A DNA stretch of 64,000 nucleotides, taken from assembly GCF_963924675.1 (NCBI RefSeq), contig NC_089234.1:29286275-29350274 (forward strand), in the 5' to 3' direction. Position 1 is the stretch's first letter. Every line of letters starts with the position of its first letter. The notes beneath the pieces are model-generated. The model made no database searches and was not told the DNA's origin. It was given only the letters and a program-made list of their open reading frames with translations. The DNA is from Phocoena phocoena. Its lineage: Eukaryota > Chordata > Mammalia > Artiodactyla > Phocoenidae. The position numbers and the translations under genes are program-made. This document shows positions 47,390-58,729 of this stretch, piece by piece.

Positions 47390-47700
47390 GAGCACCTATA
47401 GTGTGCCAGGAGCTGTGATGGTTGTTTTGGGTACAAAGCTAAAATGTGTCTATTTTTGATGAGCTCATACCAGCTGGGAGAAGACAGAGAAGTAAGTAAT
47501 TATCATTCAGTGGGCCAGCAGAGGGTATGAATAAGAGTTCTGGGGAAGTACAGAGGAGAAAGATACTACTATTGGCTGGGGCAGCAGAGTTTAGAAGGAA
47601 ATGACACTTGACTTGGAGATTAACAGATGGGAAGAAATTTGCCAGGTGAGGTGGGTTAGTGGAAGAGAGGAAGGAAATTCTAAGGAGAAGTTAAAACATA
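47390..47700 (-). mobile_element. L2 relic
   Basis: 'gagcacctatagtgtgccag', 'gagctgtgatggttgttttg', 'gggaagaaatttgccaggtg' and 'ggaagagaggaaggaaattc' are antisense L2-like. Confidence 0.6.
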
Positions 47701-47744
47701 TAAAAAGGCTCAGGTAAGTATGTGAGAGCAGCCAAAAGTAGTTT

Positions 47745-48071
47745 GTTTTTTGGTTTTTTTTTTAAGATGTTGGGGGTAGGAGTTTAGTAATTTATTTATT
47801 TATTTTTTGCTGTGTTGGGTCTTCGTTTCTGTGCGTGGGCTTTTCTCTAGTTGTTGCAAGCGGGGACCACTCTTCATCGCGGTGCACGGGCCTCTCACTG
47901 TCGCGGCCTCTCTTGTTGAGGAGCACAGGCTCCAGACGCGCAGGCTCAGTAGTTGTGGCTCACGGGCCTAGTTGCTCCGTGGCATGTGGGATCCTCCCAG
48001 ACCAGAGCTCGAACCCGTGTCCCCTGCATTAGCAGGCAGATTCTCAACCACTGTGCCACCAGGGAAGTCCC
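47745..48071 (-). mobile_element. full-length CHR-type SINE, antisense
   Basis: It starts with T-runs (the reversed A-tail), then 'gctgtgttgggtcttcgttt', 'ctcttcatcgcggtgcacgg', 'tctcactgtcgcggcctctc'. It ends at the tRNA head 'ctgtgccaccagggaagtcc'. The near-identical flanks caaaagtagttt (47733-47744) and ccaaagtagttt (48072-48083) are the target-site duplication. This GC-rich-tail subtype is characteristic of cetaceans. Confidence 0.92.
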
Positions 48072-48298
48072 CCAAAGTAGTTTTATGTGGCTTAGAGCCT
48101 GGGGAATAAAGTTTAGGGTGACAGAAGAGGTGATAGGTGAAGCCAGACAATATATTCTTAGGAAAGATTGTGAAATGTCTTATCTTTTACCCTGAGAAGA
48201 CTGAAGCTCTAAGTCACCTTTCTTACACACATATATTATTACAATTGGAAATTTCCTTGCATTTCAGAATACAAACAAAGAAAATGAAATCAATTCAC

Positions 48299-48321
48299 AA
48301 ATGAATGAATGAATGAATGAG
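48299..48321. repeat. (AATG)n short tandem repeat
   Basis: Five to six copies of aatg/atga. Confidence 0.85.
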
Positions 48322-48804
48322 TTAAATGTGTAAATGATGAAGGCAGAGTTAGCAGTAGGTGTTGGAAAAACCATGAGGGCAGTATTTTTGAAGGATAGCA
48401 TGCCCTGGAGACTGTATTTGGCATGATGGGGTATGTAATAAGTGTGTGAGCAATGCAGGTCCTCCACTGCAACATGTGTGTGATGGTAGCATACTCCAAT
48501 CCCTGTATAGTTAGTTATAGTGCCAAGGGAAATTATTACTGCATTGCCTACTGACAGTGATATATGAGGGATGCAAATGACTGGACCGTAGGTCACAGGA
48601 GTATGTGGGTTAGCGTCATATGTAAAGTACATGTACAGTGAATAGGTGCAAGCAGGGGAGTTTGAGTGATGGAAAATATAGTGTGTGTGCTTCTGTGATT
48701 GTGTGTTTTGTGGTCAAGGGGGATGACTTTAGGCTTACAAGTGGCTAGGGTGTTCATTTTATTTGTTAGTATTATAGGAATAAGAGATGTCATTAGCAAC
48801 AAGC

Positions 48805-48912
48805 TATTTTATGACCAAGGGCAATTCATTTTACTCCTCTGGACCTCTTTATTTTCTTATAAAATGAAGAGGTTAGATTTGATCATCTCTATAGATCTCT
48901 TCCATCTGAGTA
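48805..48912 (+). mobile_element. MIR-type relic
   Basis: 'gaccaagggcaattcatttt', 'ctcctctggacctctttatt', 'tataaaatgaagaggttaga' and 'atctctatagatctcttcca' follow the sense MIR/MIR3 pattern. Confidence 0.65.
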
Positions 48913-49056
48913 TTTAATGCTTAAAATAGTTTTCTCTAAAGTACTAGGTAAATTTGATGGGTGTGGGTGGTGGTGTGTATGTTGGCAATTTTTACAGAGC
49001 TTGTTTTATGCTATTTTTAAAATGTATTGATGTAGCTTTTTTCCCCGGCTTTTCAG

Positions 49057-49171
49057 ATGGTTGAACACTTTAGGAATGCTGGCCAATCGGGGCATTGATG
49101 TTGTGATTCGGCACTCATTTTTTGACCATGGATACAATCACCTCGTGGACCAGAATTTTAACCCATTACCA
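49057..49171 (+). CDS. HPSE2: HPSE2 internal coding exon C (115 bp)
   Basis: The acceptor AG is at 49055-49056 and the donor gtaagt begins at 49172. The first base completes the Leu codon split by the preceding intron (TT+A). It is followed by 38 codons reading WLNTLGMLANRGIDVV, then IRHSFFDHGYNHLVD, then QNFNPLP. This matches the HPSE2 segment that follows AAGF-L and corresponds to the C-terminal part of the GH79 TIM barrel (HPSE counterpart: MWLDKLGLSA to NFDPLP). It leaves in phase 0, so the next exon should start with DYWLSLL. That exon was not found in 49172-64000. Human HPSE2, as I recall, has Gln where this exon has Arg in ANRGID; the other residues look unchanged. Skipping this exon alone breaks the frame. 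Confidence 0.96.
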
Positions 49172-49344
49172 GTAAGTGTAATATAAAGGTTCCCAACTCC
49201 TTTTCCATGTCCTTCAGTTCTTTTGATCATGCTTTGTTCCACACTGGTAGAATTTTTCTCCTCCTTCTGTTACCAGTTAATTTCATAAATTGAACAGAAG
49301 AATTCTTGACCCATTTTACAGACTCTTGGCTTCACCTCCCACAC

Positions 49345-49422
49345 ATACCCCAATATATACACACACGTATGTACATATGGGTTTATGCACATACACATAT
49401 ATACATTTGTATGTATTTATAT
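49345..49422. repeat. CA/TA-rich degenerate microsatellite
   Basis: Alternating 'tatacacacacgtatgtaca' and 'acatacacatatatacattt' patches. Confidence 0.75.
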
Positions 49423-50519
49423 ACTTACCACTATTATTTTAACAAACCTTGTGCGGTTGAGATTCCAAATCTACTTGTGGCCTGTTTGAACTCTGCTTGA
49501 GTGAATTTTTCCAGATTGTTTTCTTTTAATGCTAATAGGAGACTTAGTTAATGTTAGATGCAACATGTTGAAAGCAGATGGGAGAGTGTTGGCCAAGATC
49601 AGATACAGTAGGAGCCCACCCCTTGGAAAATGGCTGAAGTACATTTACATCAGATGCTGATCCCTGTGTGACAACGAGGGGATTTGCCCAGGGTATCACC
49701 TTCTCTAGGAAAGCAAAGGAAAGGGAAGGCTAAAGAAGAATGGCAAGAGCAGAGATCTGGGTTTGTCCAGTGACTTTATTGACCAATCAAAGAAATCCCA
49801 CTTAGTCTAGAAAAGCTGTGCTTATCAAAAATATGACGTGAGTTATCCTTCTCACAGACATCTTAGTCATGATAAAAGGTCAGAGTCCTCTCATTAACCC
49901 ATAGAACGTCAGAGCTGGCATTCCCCTTCGAGATGATCCAGTTCCACCTCATATAACAGAGGGAATGATAGCCTGGGGTTGCAGGGAGGGGCATGTAGAG
50001 CCAGCCCTAGAACCTGCTTCTGTGCTCTGGTCCAGTAATCTTCCTACAGAATTACTGCTGCCCTGGGGTCCACAGTAAACAAACCCAACTGGAACCAGTG
50101 AGTGTTCCTGCCATTTGCTTCCCCCTGCCCATTTCCACCCCGCTATTCTTCTCACTACCCAGGCCTCCAAGCCCAGAACAGAGAACATCTTGGCACCCAA
50201 CAGCACCATTGCCATGTCTCAAAAGAATCCCTCTAGTTAGAGTACTAAGTAATTATTGTATCCCTGATTGTACATGACTCCAATTAAGTCACAAATATTA
50301 AAGCTGACTGGCACAGTTGCTTTTATTCACAGGGCCAGGATACCTCTCTCTCAGTGTATGTGGGGCTGGGGTATGGAGGAGTGAGAGGGAATTTTCAGTT
50401 TGTAACCATAGGGGGTTTCCTTTGTTTGTTGTTTCTTTTGAGCTCATAAACTTGTGGTGATAAAATAAATAATAATTAGAAAAGCATCTATGAAATGTAA
50501 GCACTGAACAAATATAATG

Positions 50520-51000
50520 TCACACAAATGTAAATATTTGTTGACCATCAGGCACTGGGGAGGAGACTAGTAGTAGATACCTGAATAAGTAGATAGTGGA
50601 TTACTATAAAAGGGGGTCAGTGAGGGCTCCTTTAGAGTATATCCAAGGAAGACCTCTCTGAGAAGGTGACATTTAAGCCAAGAGCCCAGTGACAAGGAGC
50701 CAGACATGCAGATTTTTGCAGAAGAGCTTTCATGCCGGGGGAGGGGCTAGCACAAAGACTCCGAGGCAGGAACAGAGTTGGCATGTTTGAGGAAACATAA
50801 GAACACCAGAGTGCTGGGGGCCTGGCAGGGAAGGGGGAGACTGGACATGAGGCCAGCCCGGGTCAGATCACAAAGGGCTTTGAAAGCTAAAAGGAGTTTG
50901 ACTTTTATTGTAAGTAGTATGAAGAGCCATTGGAGGGTTTTCTACAGGGCAGTAACATGATCTAACTTACATTTTTAAAAGATCACCCTGGTATAATTAA
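50520..51000 (-). mobile_element. L2 relic, long
   Basis: 'aaggaagacctctctgagaa', 'ggtgacatttaagccaagag', 'tcacaaagggctttgaaagc' and 'gcagtaacatgatctaactt' are typical antisense L2 text. Confidence 0.85.
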
Positions 51001-51084
51001 TGCACCAACTATTATTTAATAATGTGTATAATACTTAACAATTTACAGACCCACTTTCATATACCACACATCAGTAAAACTCCA

Positions 51085-51310
51085 AACACTCTGTCCTTCC
51101 TTCCTCCTGTCTTTCCTTTATTCCTTCCTTCACACATTCAAATCTCTTTCACTCCTCTTGATCATGTACTATATGCTGATCGCTATTCCTGGCAAACAGC
51201 CACTGTGACGAGCCAAAAAGACAAGGTCCTTGAACTCCTGGAGCTTATAGTCTAGTGAAGTGAACTGAGAAACGGAAAGTATATAAACACATAAATAAGA
51301 TAAAAAAAAT
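51085..51310 (-). mobile_element. L2 3'-end relic with CCTT run
   Basis: 'ccttccttcacacattcaaa', 'tgtactatatgctgatcgct', 'aagacaaggtccttgaactc' and 'ctggagcttatagtctagtg'. Confidence 0.7.
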
Positions 51311-51317
51311 TTGTCAT

Positions 51318-51495
51318 AATTGCTCTGAAGAGAGCCTGGTGAGATGAGTATGACTATTTATACTTATTTTGCTGAAGAGAAACTAGGGTTCTTTCAAGTT
51401 GTTAAGTGACTTATCCAAGGTCAGACAAGTAGTAAGAGCTGGAACTCAGAGTTTTTCAGTTCTAAATGCTATTTTCTTTTCACCGTGCCACACTG
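51318..51495 (-). mobile_element. MIR SINE relic
   Basis: 'gttaagtgacttatccaagg', 'tcagacaagtagtaagagct' and 'ggaactcagagtttttcagt' are antisense MIR. Confidence 0.75.
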
Positions 51496-51867
51496 TTTCT
51501 TGCAGTACTCTCTTTGGTGTCTGTGCTGTGGTCTGAGGCCACTGTTAGTCTCCGAATTGAGTCTGGAGATGGGAACAGGCATCTTGAGGAACTGGAGAGA
51601 AGAAAACCTAGGCTAGAAGAAAACCTATGGTCTGTGGGTGACTAGACTGGTTTGATTTCCAGAGCTGGACAAACCTGGATTGCGTATCAACTCTCTATGT
51701 ACCTTCGCATGGCCACGTGTTAGGTTAAAGATGCAAGTTCTCATGGCTTCGTTCTCCCCAAATAAGCGATAATACAGGTGACTTTCTTTAAAAGCTTACC
51801 ATGAGACACCTTGGTTGATAGGTAGTAGCAGCACAGAGGTTCACTGGAAGCTCAAACAAGTCCTATT

Positions 51868-52002
51868 AATAAATTTATTTATTTATTTTTGGCAGTGTTG
51901 GGTCGTCGTTTCTGTGCGAGGGCTTTCTCTAGTTGCGGCGAGCGGGGTCCACTCTTCATCGCGGTGCGCGGTGCGCGGGCCTTTCACTGTCTCGGCCTCT
52001 CT
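51868..52002 (-). mobile_element. 5'-truncated CHR-type SINE with perfect 16-bp target-site duplication
   Basis: Only the tRNA-unrelated 3' part and the A-rich tail (tttatttatttattttt on + strand) are present; the tRNA head is missing. It is flanked by tcaaacaagtcctatt at 51852-51867 and 52003-52018, identical. Inside, ggtgcgc is tandemly repeated at about 51963-51977. A recent insertion. Confidence 0.92.
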
Positions 52003-53119
52003 TCAAACAAGTCCTATTGATGTAGTACAAAGGCTCAAATGTTCTGCACAGCTGTATTTCTGGAAATGCCAAGCTCTAGTAAAGAAACTGTATGTAAAAG
52101 CACTTTAAAAGGTAGCAGGCTTTCTTTTTCTCTTTCTTTGGGCTCATAAATTCTATACCTTACAAGCAGAGAACTTTGCAGCTGGGAGAGTGTGTCCTAA
52201 GTCTCCTGGAAAGAATTTACTAGGCTAGACCCAGGCACCAATCGGACAGACCTTGCCAGCAGGCCCCTGAGATGTGCAATGGTCACAGACCTAAGATCAT
52301 ACTGTTGCCGCTTCAGAGAGTCGTACGGTTGATATCCAAACACTGACAATAAAAACTTGTGGGTTTTACACTGTGATTAAATCTTCAAGAGTGTTAAGAG
52401 TTTAGGGCATTAGTGAGTTATGTTTTAGTTGCCTCCCAGAAAAATCAGTATTTTCTATTACAGTCCCTTCAAATTCAGCTCAGTGCATTTCAGGAAAAGA
52501 TCCTATTGGCAGATACTAGTTTTTTTTCTGTTGTTGTCGTTATCGGGTCTTAGCCTAATGGCACCTCAACCCGTATCCCATATTACCCCTCCACCTACCC
52601 AGTCAGCTTTTGATTCGAGTTTGTAGGATTCCAGTCCAGCTCTGGCAAGGCCATTCCAATCTAAGGTAAGAGAGAATATTGGAGGTAGTCCTTTTTGTTT
52701 TGAGAAAAGATCATTTTCAACTACAGCCCATGTTGTTCTGGCTGTTCCTCTAGAAATGTGCCAACTCTCCTCCTGTTGTGAGATTTTCCTTCTCCTGGGA
52801 AGAGGAGAACATTTAGTCCAGCAGTGCTTCATCACTCGACTCCCACCCCTTTCCCCTGACCTGCTCGCCATTGGGAAAGAGGGAACTTGTGAGTCTCCAC
52901 AGCCTGTCGGCTAGTCATGGGCTCTCTTGGGAGTAAGGGATGTTTGTGCAGAAGAGATCTGCACGTTCAGTGGACATAGTCCAGACCCCCACCAGCCGTG
53001 GGCATTTCTCCTAAGAGACGGTTTTGGAATTTAGCTTGCTGCTTTTTTTAAGAGCTTGATTTACAGAGCTTTCAAGGAAAGGAATAGTGAATTACTAGTC
53101 AACATCTTCTTAACTCCCA

Positions 53120-53270
53120 CACCGGCCTAGCAAATACAATTCAATTCAAAAAACATTGACACTTCAAATGTGTCTGGCTCTAGGCTAGGTGTTCTGGGGA
53201 CATGAAGATAAATAAGATTTGGTTCTCTCATCTGTAGAGCTAACAGTCTGGTGTGTGTCTGAGGGATTAC
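53120..53270 (-). mobile_element. L2 3'-end relic
   Basis: 'aaaacattgacacttcaaat', 'gtgtctggctctaggctagg', 'ggggacatgaagataaataa' and 'gtagagctaacagtctggtg'. Confidence 0.65.
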
Positions 53271-53859
53271 AATTTAGTCCTTTGCTTAGAATAAAATAGA
53301 AAGGTAGTTCACATTGGATAGCCTTTTCTATACTGGGCATAGTGGTAGGGATATTTATATTTGCTGGCAACATTCTTTTTTGCTGACTACCCCTTATGAA
53401 TAACTATAAACATTCAATTCAGCCCAATGCACAGTTATTGAACACTTGCTGTGTACGTTGTTCTGGAATACAGTTAGTGGTCATAGAAAACTCACTAGTC
53501 TATGACAGGATTGAACCTATAGCTGTGGTTCCTGTAGCAACGTGCTCTGAGCCAAGCCGTCACTGTTCAGATGTCATTTGGCTATTGGAAAGAAACTCCG
53601 CATCTTAATGATATCTGCGTAGCTCCACTTCTTAACCTATCACAGGGATGAGATCCTAGGTGCTCCATCCTTGTTTCCCTTTGAAACATTAGATTCTTAT
53701 GCACTACACAACCATGATGTGGAAACAGGATGAGCTTAAATCTGTCCCTTTCCTGAGGAAGAACATCCAGTTGCAAACTCATGTCCCATGGATGCTGGAT
53801 GTTGCATGCTCTCTTGCAAGAAGAGCACCACCTAATGAGGAGGCCTCGGGGGAGCAGCA

Positions 53860-53990
53860 GGAGCCTGATACTGTGACAAGGTTCACAGATTCCAGTCCCG
53901 GCTCTGCCGTCCATTAGACGTGTGTCTTTGGGTTCCAGTTTTCTCATCACTCAAATTGTGATAGAAATGTCTCCTCTATCTGCCTCCAAA
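53860..53990 (+). mobile_element. MIR SINE relic
   Basis: 'cacagattccagtcccggct', 'ctgccgtccattagacgtgt' and 'gtctttgggttccagttttc' follow sense MIR. Confidence 0.7.
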
Positions 53991-54239
53991 AGATACTGTT
54001 ATAATCCTTGAGAAAACTAGATATGACAGTAGGATTCTGATTTCATATGTACGTGTACACATAGAAAATTACTGGAAGGGACTACATCTAAATGTTAAAA
54101 GTGGTTTTCTTAGGGTGGTGGGATTACAGATAGTTTTTATTTTTTTCTTTGTGGATGTTGTATGAAAAATTGGTGCAATCGGCATTATTGCTTTCATAAT
54201 CTGAAAAATAAAAGGCTATTTTTAAGAGAAAAAATAGAG

Positions 54240-54600
54240 TGTTTAGAAAGAAGTAAGTGCTTTATTACACTTGTGCTTTGTGCTCGATACTGTGCTGGAC
54301 CCTGGAGACAGTGTCCCTGCCCTCAAGGAGCTTACAGTGTGGATAGGAGATGGATCAGTCAGCAGGGACTGTGGCAGAAGTGCTTTAGCAGGACAGAAGA
54401 GGAACAGATGCCAGCCTGGGTAGAGGGCAGGCATGGGGCATCAAGGAAACCTTTCTGGAGGAGACAGTACCTGAGCTGGATCTTGAAGGAGAAGGGCAAG
54501 CTAGCCACAGGAAGAAGAGTTTGAGGTCTGGGGAGAATCTTCCAAACAGAGGCAATGGCATGTACAAAGGGTCAGAGGCTTTAATATTCCAGAGAGTCAT
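54240..54600 (-). mobile_element. L2 relic
   Basis: 'gatactgtgctggaccctgg', 'tgccctcaaggagcttacag', 'ctgagctggatcttgaagga' and 'atggcatgtacaaagggtca' are antisense L2. This explains the long open frames across this stretch. Confidence 0.85.
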
Positions 54601-55264
54601 GGTGGATGGATTATGAAAAATTACTTAGGAAAGCTTTTCCCATCGCTCTCTGTCGGCCACACAGGCTGTGTAAAAACTAAGGAATCTCAAAGTTACAAAC
54701 CTGGAGGTGGTGGGGGCAGGGGTGGTACAGAACCTTGCCAAATTAGCCTGTGACCTGTTTCTTGGCGTAGCTTCCTTTCTCTTTCTTTTCTTTCCCGTGG
54801 GAGCCATCAGGAAGATGAAAGAAGCAGAGAGTACCTGTTTAGGGGTAGCTGTGATGTGAAACCCAATCCTCTCATTAGAGTCCCTGACAAAGACTTCTCC
54901 ATGTGCAACCTTCCTTTGTGGGAACCTGCGGCTGCTGAGAGAAGGACATCCTCAGCTGCAGGATCAATGACTGGGACTCAGGCCGGCTCCATGTCAGTGG
55001 CTGAAGCGCCTGGGCTGCATGCCCAGTGGGCATGACTTGCTTCTTTCCTCCTCTGTGCCTCTGAACCCTGGCCTCTCAGATCAGAGCCTGCACCTGCACC
55101 ATGTGACCAGGCACGCAGCTCTTTTGCTCCTGATGCTTTAAAGAGAAGCCCCTCTGATTTTTAACTACCAGTCTTCATCCGTGGCTTATTTATCAACCTG
55201 AGTGGTGCGCACGGGATGTAAGTGACACATGTCAGCAGTTGAACGGCTCACCCTGGTGGAAGCT

Positions 55265-55395
55265 GTCTCGGGAAGTAGAAAGAGCTCTGCACCTGGAATC
55301 AGAAGATGTAGGCTCCAGGGCAGCACCACAGTGTTCCAGTTGCTTGAGTTTGCATTTCCTGCTTTGTAAAATGGGGCTAACTGTGCTGGGGTCAG
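55265..55395 (+). mobile_element. MIR SINE relic
   Basis: 'agagctctgcacctggaatc', 'agaagatgtaggctccaggg' and 'ctgctttgtaaaatggggct'. Confidence 0.65.
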
Positions 55396-55414
55396 GGAGT
55401 GGGGCGTATCTGAA

Positions 55415-55650
55415 TGTCATGCTTAAAAGTATTGGCATTGGAATCAGACTGACATGAGTTTCAGACCCAGCTCTGTCATTTACTACTGTGTCCCTGGGCG
55501 GATTACTAAACCTCAACAATCATCCATTTCCCTTCATAAAATGGAGACAATAATAGTGTCTATCTCAGAGCATTGTTGGAAAGGATTGAATGAACCAACG
55601 TATATGTATCTTTTACCACATAGTAAGCACTCAACAAATGTCAGCGGCTA
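55415..55650 (+). mobile_element. MIR SINE relic, near full length
   Basis: 'ggaatcagactgacatgagt', 'cccagctctgtcatttacta', 'aatggagacaataatagtgt', 'tcagagcattgttggaaagg' and 'tagtaagcactcaacaaatg'. Confidence 0.85.
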
Positions 55651-55929
55651 TTATTATTTTATAAAGTCACTTTGTAAAATTCTGTAAGTCAGTGATATCA
55701 GTAATTATCATTAATAACGAATATAACTGTGGCAAGATAGTATACATTTGAATATTCATACAGATACCTGGAAATCAACCAAGTAATGATAGCTAAAGTA
55801 TGAAAAGTAAATTTGTTTGCAAAAATTAAGTGACTGGAGAATTAGAAGAACAAAAGAGGAAAGCTGTGATTCCTGCACTTGAAAGGAATTGACTGCAAAT
55901 GGTTAAAGACAAACTAAAAATTACATTTT

Positions 55930-56400
55930 ATTTTCCTCCAGAGAAGATGCTGCCAACCTTTCCCACTGAAGGCAATTAAGACGGTAACCACACTGCCACG
56001 CTAGCCCTAATACCTTCATGTGGTATTTATAAATGGCCCAATAAGCCCTGGAAACCATGATATGTCACATAAAAAGTGCTAATGACAGCACATTATATGA
56101 ATCACTGAGAAGCAACAATTGAAAATCTCACTCTGCCGTCAACCATTTATATTGCTCCCAGATTGCAATACCGAGGGATTACAGTTACAGTCAGTTGTGC
56201 AGCAACCTAAATTAATCAGGGAGAGGGAGAAGCGATTGCAGCCTCACTGTGCTTGAGCTTAGGAGCATAGTGTGCCGTCCTCGAAGCCACGTTCAGATGC
56301 TGGAGGAGCAAGGCCAGCCCCGGAAGCGCAAAAAGCTCCACCTTACCTAACTTCATCGGTTCACCTGAAACACTAGAATATTATCGAAAAATCATCTGAC
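55930..56400. other. non-repetitive block, possible conserved noncoding element
   Basis: This 470-bp stretch holds no repeat that I recognise, in a neighbourhood full of MIR and L2. It contains several AT-rich motif-like words (tggtatttataaatggccca, aacctaaattaatcaggga). Conservation cannot be seen from one sequence, so this is a suggestion only. Confidence 0.3.
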
Positions 56401-56984
56401 TAGAAGCAGAGGAAGGGAGGGAGGGAGGAAGAAAGAGAATGAAAGGAGACGAAAAGTGGGACGCCCTTTGGTAGGTTGGAAAGATCTTTTGCGAGTGCCA
56501 AAATATGACAAGCTTGTAGTTATTTCACCTTAAACATTATAGGTACAAACATTAAGGGCACAATGATGTCTGGTTATGACATTTAGGAACCAAGAAATAG
56601 GCCTCTGATAGAAGTGACCATGAGAGCCAAACATATAATACATTGTCTTTTCTAACTCAATTTTGATTGTTTGTTTGTTTAAATAAAAGCAGAAGTCTTT
56701 AAAAATAGAAATAGAATATTGTTTTTAATTCTTATTTAAATGCGCTACACTATTTATAAAGTTTAAAAAATCTGTCAGTCATTAGGTACTTCACTCACTA
56801 ACTTTCAACTATCATCAATCTCTGTTCATTTCATCTCTGATTTGGTTTTAAGCATTGAAAGGATTGAATAGAACACGTCATTTTGACTCACTCTAAATCT
56901 GACTTGAGCAGACCTGCCTTCTGCTCCAAATTCACTGCCCTCATCTTAATGTCAAAATCCTTGTAGTGTTTCTTCATTAGAGCA

Positions 56985-57165
56985 GTGATTCTCAAGTCTA
57001 TGCACATTATAGTCACCTAGAGGGCTTAAAAAAAATACCTGTGCTTTGGAACCACCCCCCAGGGATTCTGATTCAGTTTGTCTATAGAGGAGGGCAGGTG
57101 TTTGTATTTTTTAAAACTCCCGGAGTGATTCTAATGTGCAGCCAGAATCGAGAACCACTTAGTTA
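56985..57165. mobile_element. MER5A/B-type hAT relic
   Basis: 'agcagtgattctcaagtcta', 'tatagtcacctagagggctt', 'ccagggattctgattcagtt' and 'cagaatcgagaaccactta'. The ends are inverted repeats (gtgattctcaa / cgagaaccact). Confidence 0.8.
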
Positions 57166-57279
57166 CAGGGTGCCATTTACCCTGATTAAATTAAAAGTTA
57201 CCCTTTCGTTTTCCTGTACTCTTTTGTACCCAACTTGTGCTTCAACAGTCAAGATATTAACAAAAATTTTAAACTGTCT

Positions 57280-57680
57280 ATCATTAATTCATTTGCCAAA
57301 TATTTATTGAGTATCTATTATGTGTCAGACACTTTTCTAGTTTCTGAGGAGATAGAGGTAAAGGAGGAAGACCAGATCCCTGCCCTCATTGGAGATTACA
57401 GTCTAGCAGGGGATACTAATAATAAACAAGTAAACTAACACTAACATAATTAATTACAAAATTCAGAATGGTATGTAGGAAGTTGAAGAATAATGAGGAG
57501 AGGATCCCTCTTTGGAAAGTGTGGCCGAGGAAGTCTTCACTGGGAAAGCAGCCATTGGAGAAGCTGGTGGAAGAGCAGAGCGTCCTAGCAGAGGAAGCAG
57601 CATCCACAAAGGCTGCAGTGGGGAGAGGCTCTGTCACACGTCAGAGGCTGCGCAGTGTCTCTAAGACTACCCTGAAGCGT
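57280..57680 (-). mobile_element. L2 relic
   Basis: 'aaatatttattgagtatcta', 'ttatgtgtcagacacttttc', 'atccctgccctcattggaga' and 'aataaacaagtaaactaaca' are antisense L2. The downstream end is unclear. Confidence 0.75.
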
Positions 57681-58434
57681 GCACCAGGCACAGAGGCAGC
57701 CAGCCAACTGCTGGGTACAATTTATCTCGGGCTCCCACACCTGATTCCCGACCCTACCTGTGTCACCAGCACTTGGCAAACTGCTTTGCTTCCTGTCTCT
57801 TCGTGTGAATGATGGTATCCCACTGCCTGCCCCTACGTCTGGGGTCCTTGACCAAGCCTGATGCCTACTGCGTTTCCCTGTCACCGACCTGGCCATTTCC
57901 ATGTGCACCCTCTGTCACCTCTCAGCAGGCTCTGAAACAAGAATGGCAGAATAACAATACTTGTGGAAGCTGGTGTTGAACATTTTGGAGTTTGTCATAC
58001 AATTCTGTTTTTGTGTATGTTTAAAAATTCAGTCATTTTTAAAATGTCTTCATGCTCGTGTGTTGTGACATACAATAAAGCCAAGCACTGTTTTGGTTGT
58101 TCTGGGACATAAAAAAAGTCAAATTCCTTCTCTCCATGTTCACAATCTCTTTGGGTTGACAGAACATAGAGCCTTTGAGAGGGAGCTAATAGATGATGCC
58201 CTAAGGTCTGTCTTGTTCGCTCAGTATCTCCAAAGCCAGACCTCCGAGTAGGAGATATTACTGTTGTCTGGAAAGAAAGTGCTAGAGGGGAGAGTCAGGG
58301 AAGGCTTGTACAACAAGATGTCATTAGTGGACACTTGTAAGATTAGTTACCCAAAGAATACATGTTCCTGAGAAAGCTCCTTGCCCCAGGGCACCATCTT
58401 ATAGACAGTGGGAAGGAAGGAGTGCCTTAGGATG

Positions 58435-58580
58435 GAAGGAAGACCAGGAGTTCTGTATCTGATCCCAGTTTTTGCCACCAGCTCATTCATCCTGGGGCAC
58501 TGGGTACTCTGGGTTCACCTCAGATGTGGGTGTTGAACTCGACCATTTGAGGTTCCCTTCAGCTCTGATGTTTTCTTATT
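58435..58580 (+). mobile_element. MIR-type relic
   Basis: 'ctgtatctgatcccagtttt', 'tgccaccagctcattcatcc' and 'aggttcccttcagctctgat' follow the sense MIR/MIR3 pattern. Confidence 0.6.
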
Positions 58581-58729
58581 CACTGTCAAGATTTCTATAC
58601 CGGTATCTTCAGACATACCTCCCAGCTGAACTGACACTAATAAAACTTTAAAAAATAAAACTAAACCACACTGTTTTACTTTTAAATAACACAGGGAGTA
58701 ATTTCTCTTTTCTCAAGGCTCTTGTAACC

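Larger units (their letters stand above)
44653..49056 (+). other. HPSE2: HPSE2 intron between exons B and C (4,404 bp)
   Basis: This is a phase 2 intron with donor gtgagt and acceptor ggcttttcag. It holds a MIR (about 45070-45295), an old L2 stretch (about 45330-45790), an L2 3' end near 46910-47030, a second L2 stretch (about 47390-47700), an antisense SINE (47745-48071), a short AATG repeat and a MIR near 48805-48910. About 45800-46900 shows nothing that I can name. Confidence 0.85.

Noticed and set aside
47835..48195. Open frames of 60-80 codons
   Set aside because: These are translations of the antisense SINE in its different frames.
53575..53600. 'gctattgg' text as a candidate for the next HPSE2 exon (DYWLSLL)
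   Set aside because: There is no acceptor and the following codons do not match.
53582..54524. 120-codon open frames on both strands
   Set aside because: The stretch holds MIR and L2 relics. The peptides match no family that I know and have no splice or initiation context.
57468..57908. 107-114 codon open frames on opposite strands
   Set aside because: Overlapping frames on both strands in L2-derived and flanking sequence, with no protein similarity recognised.
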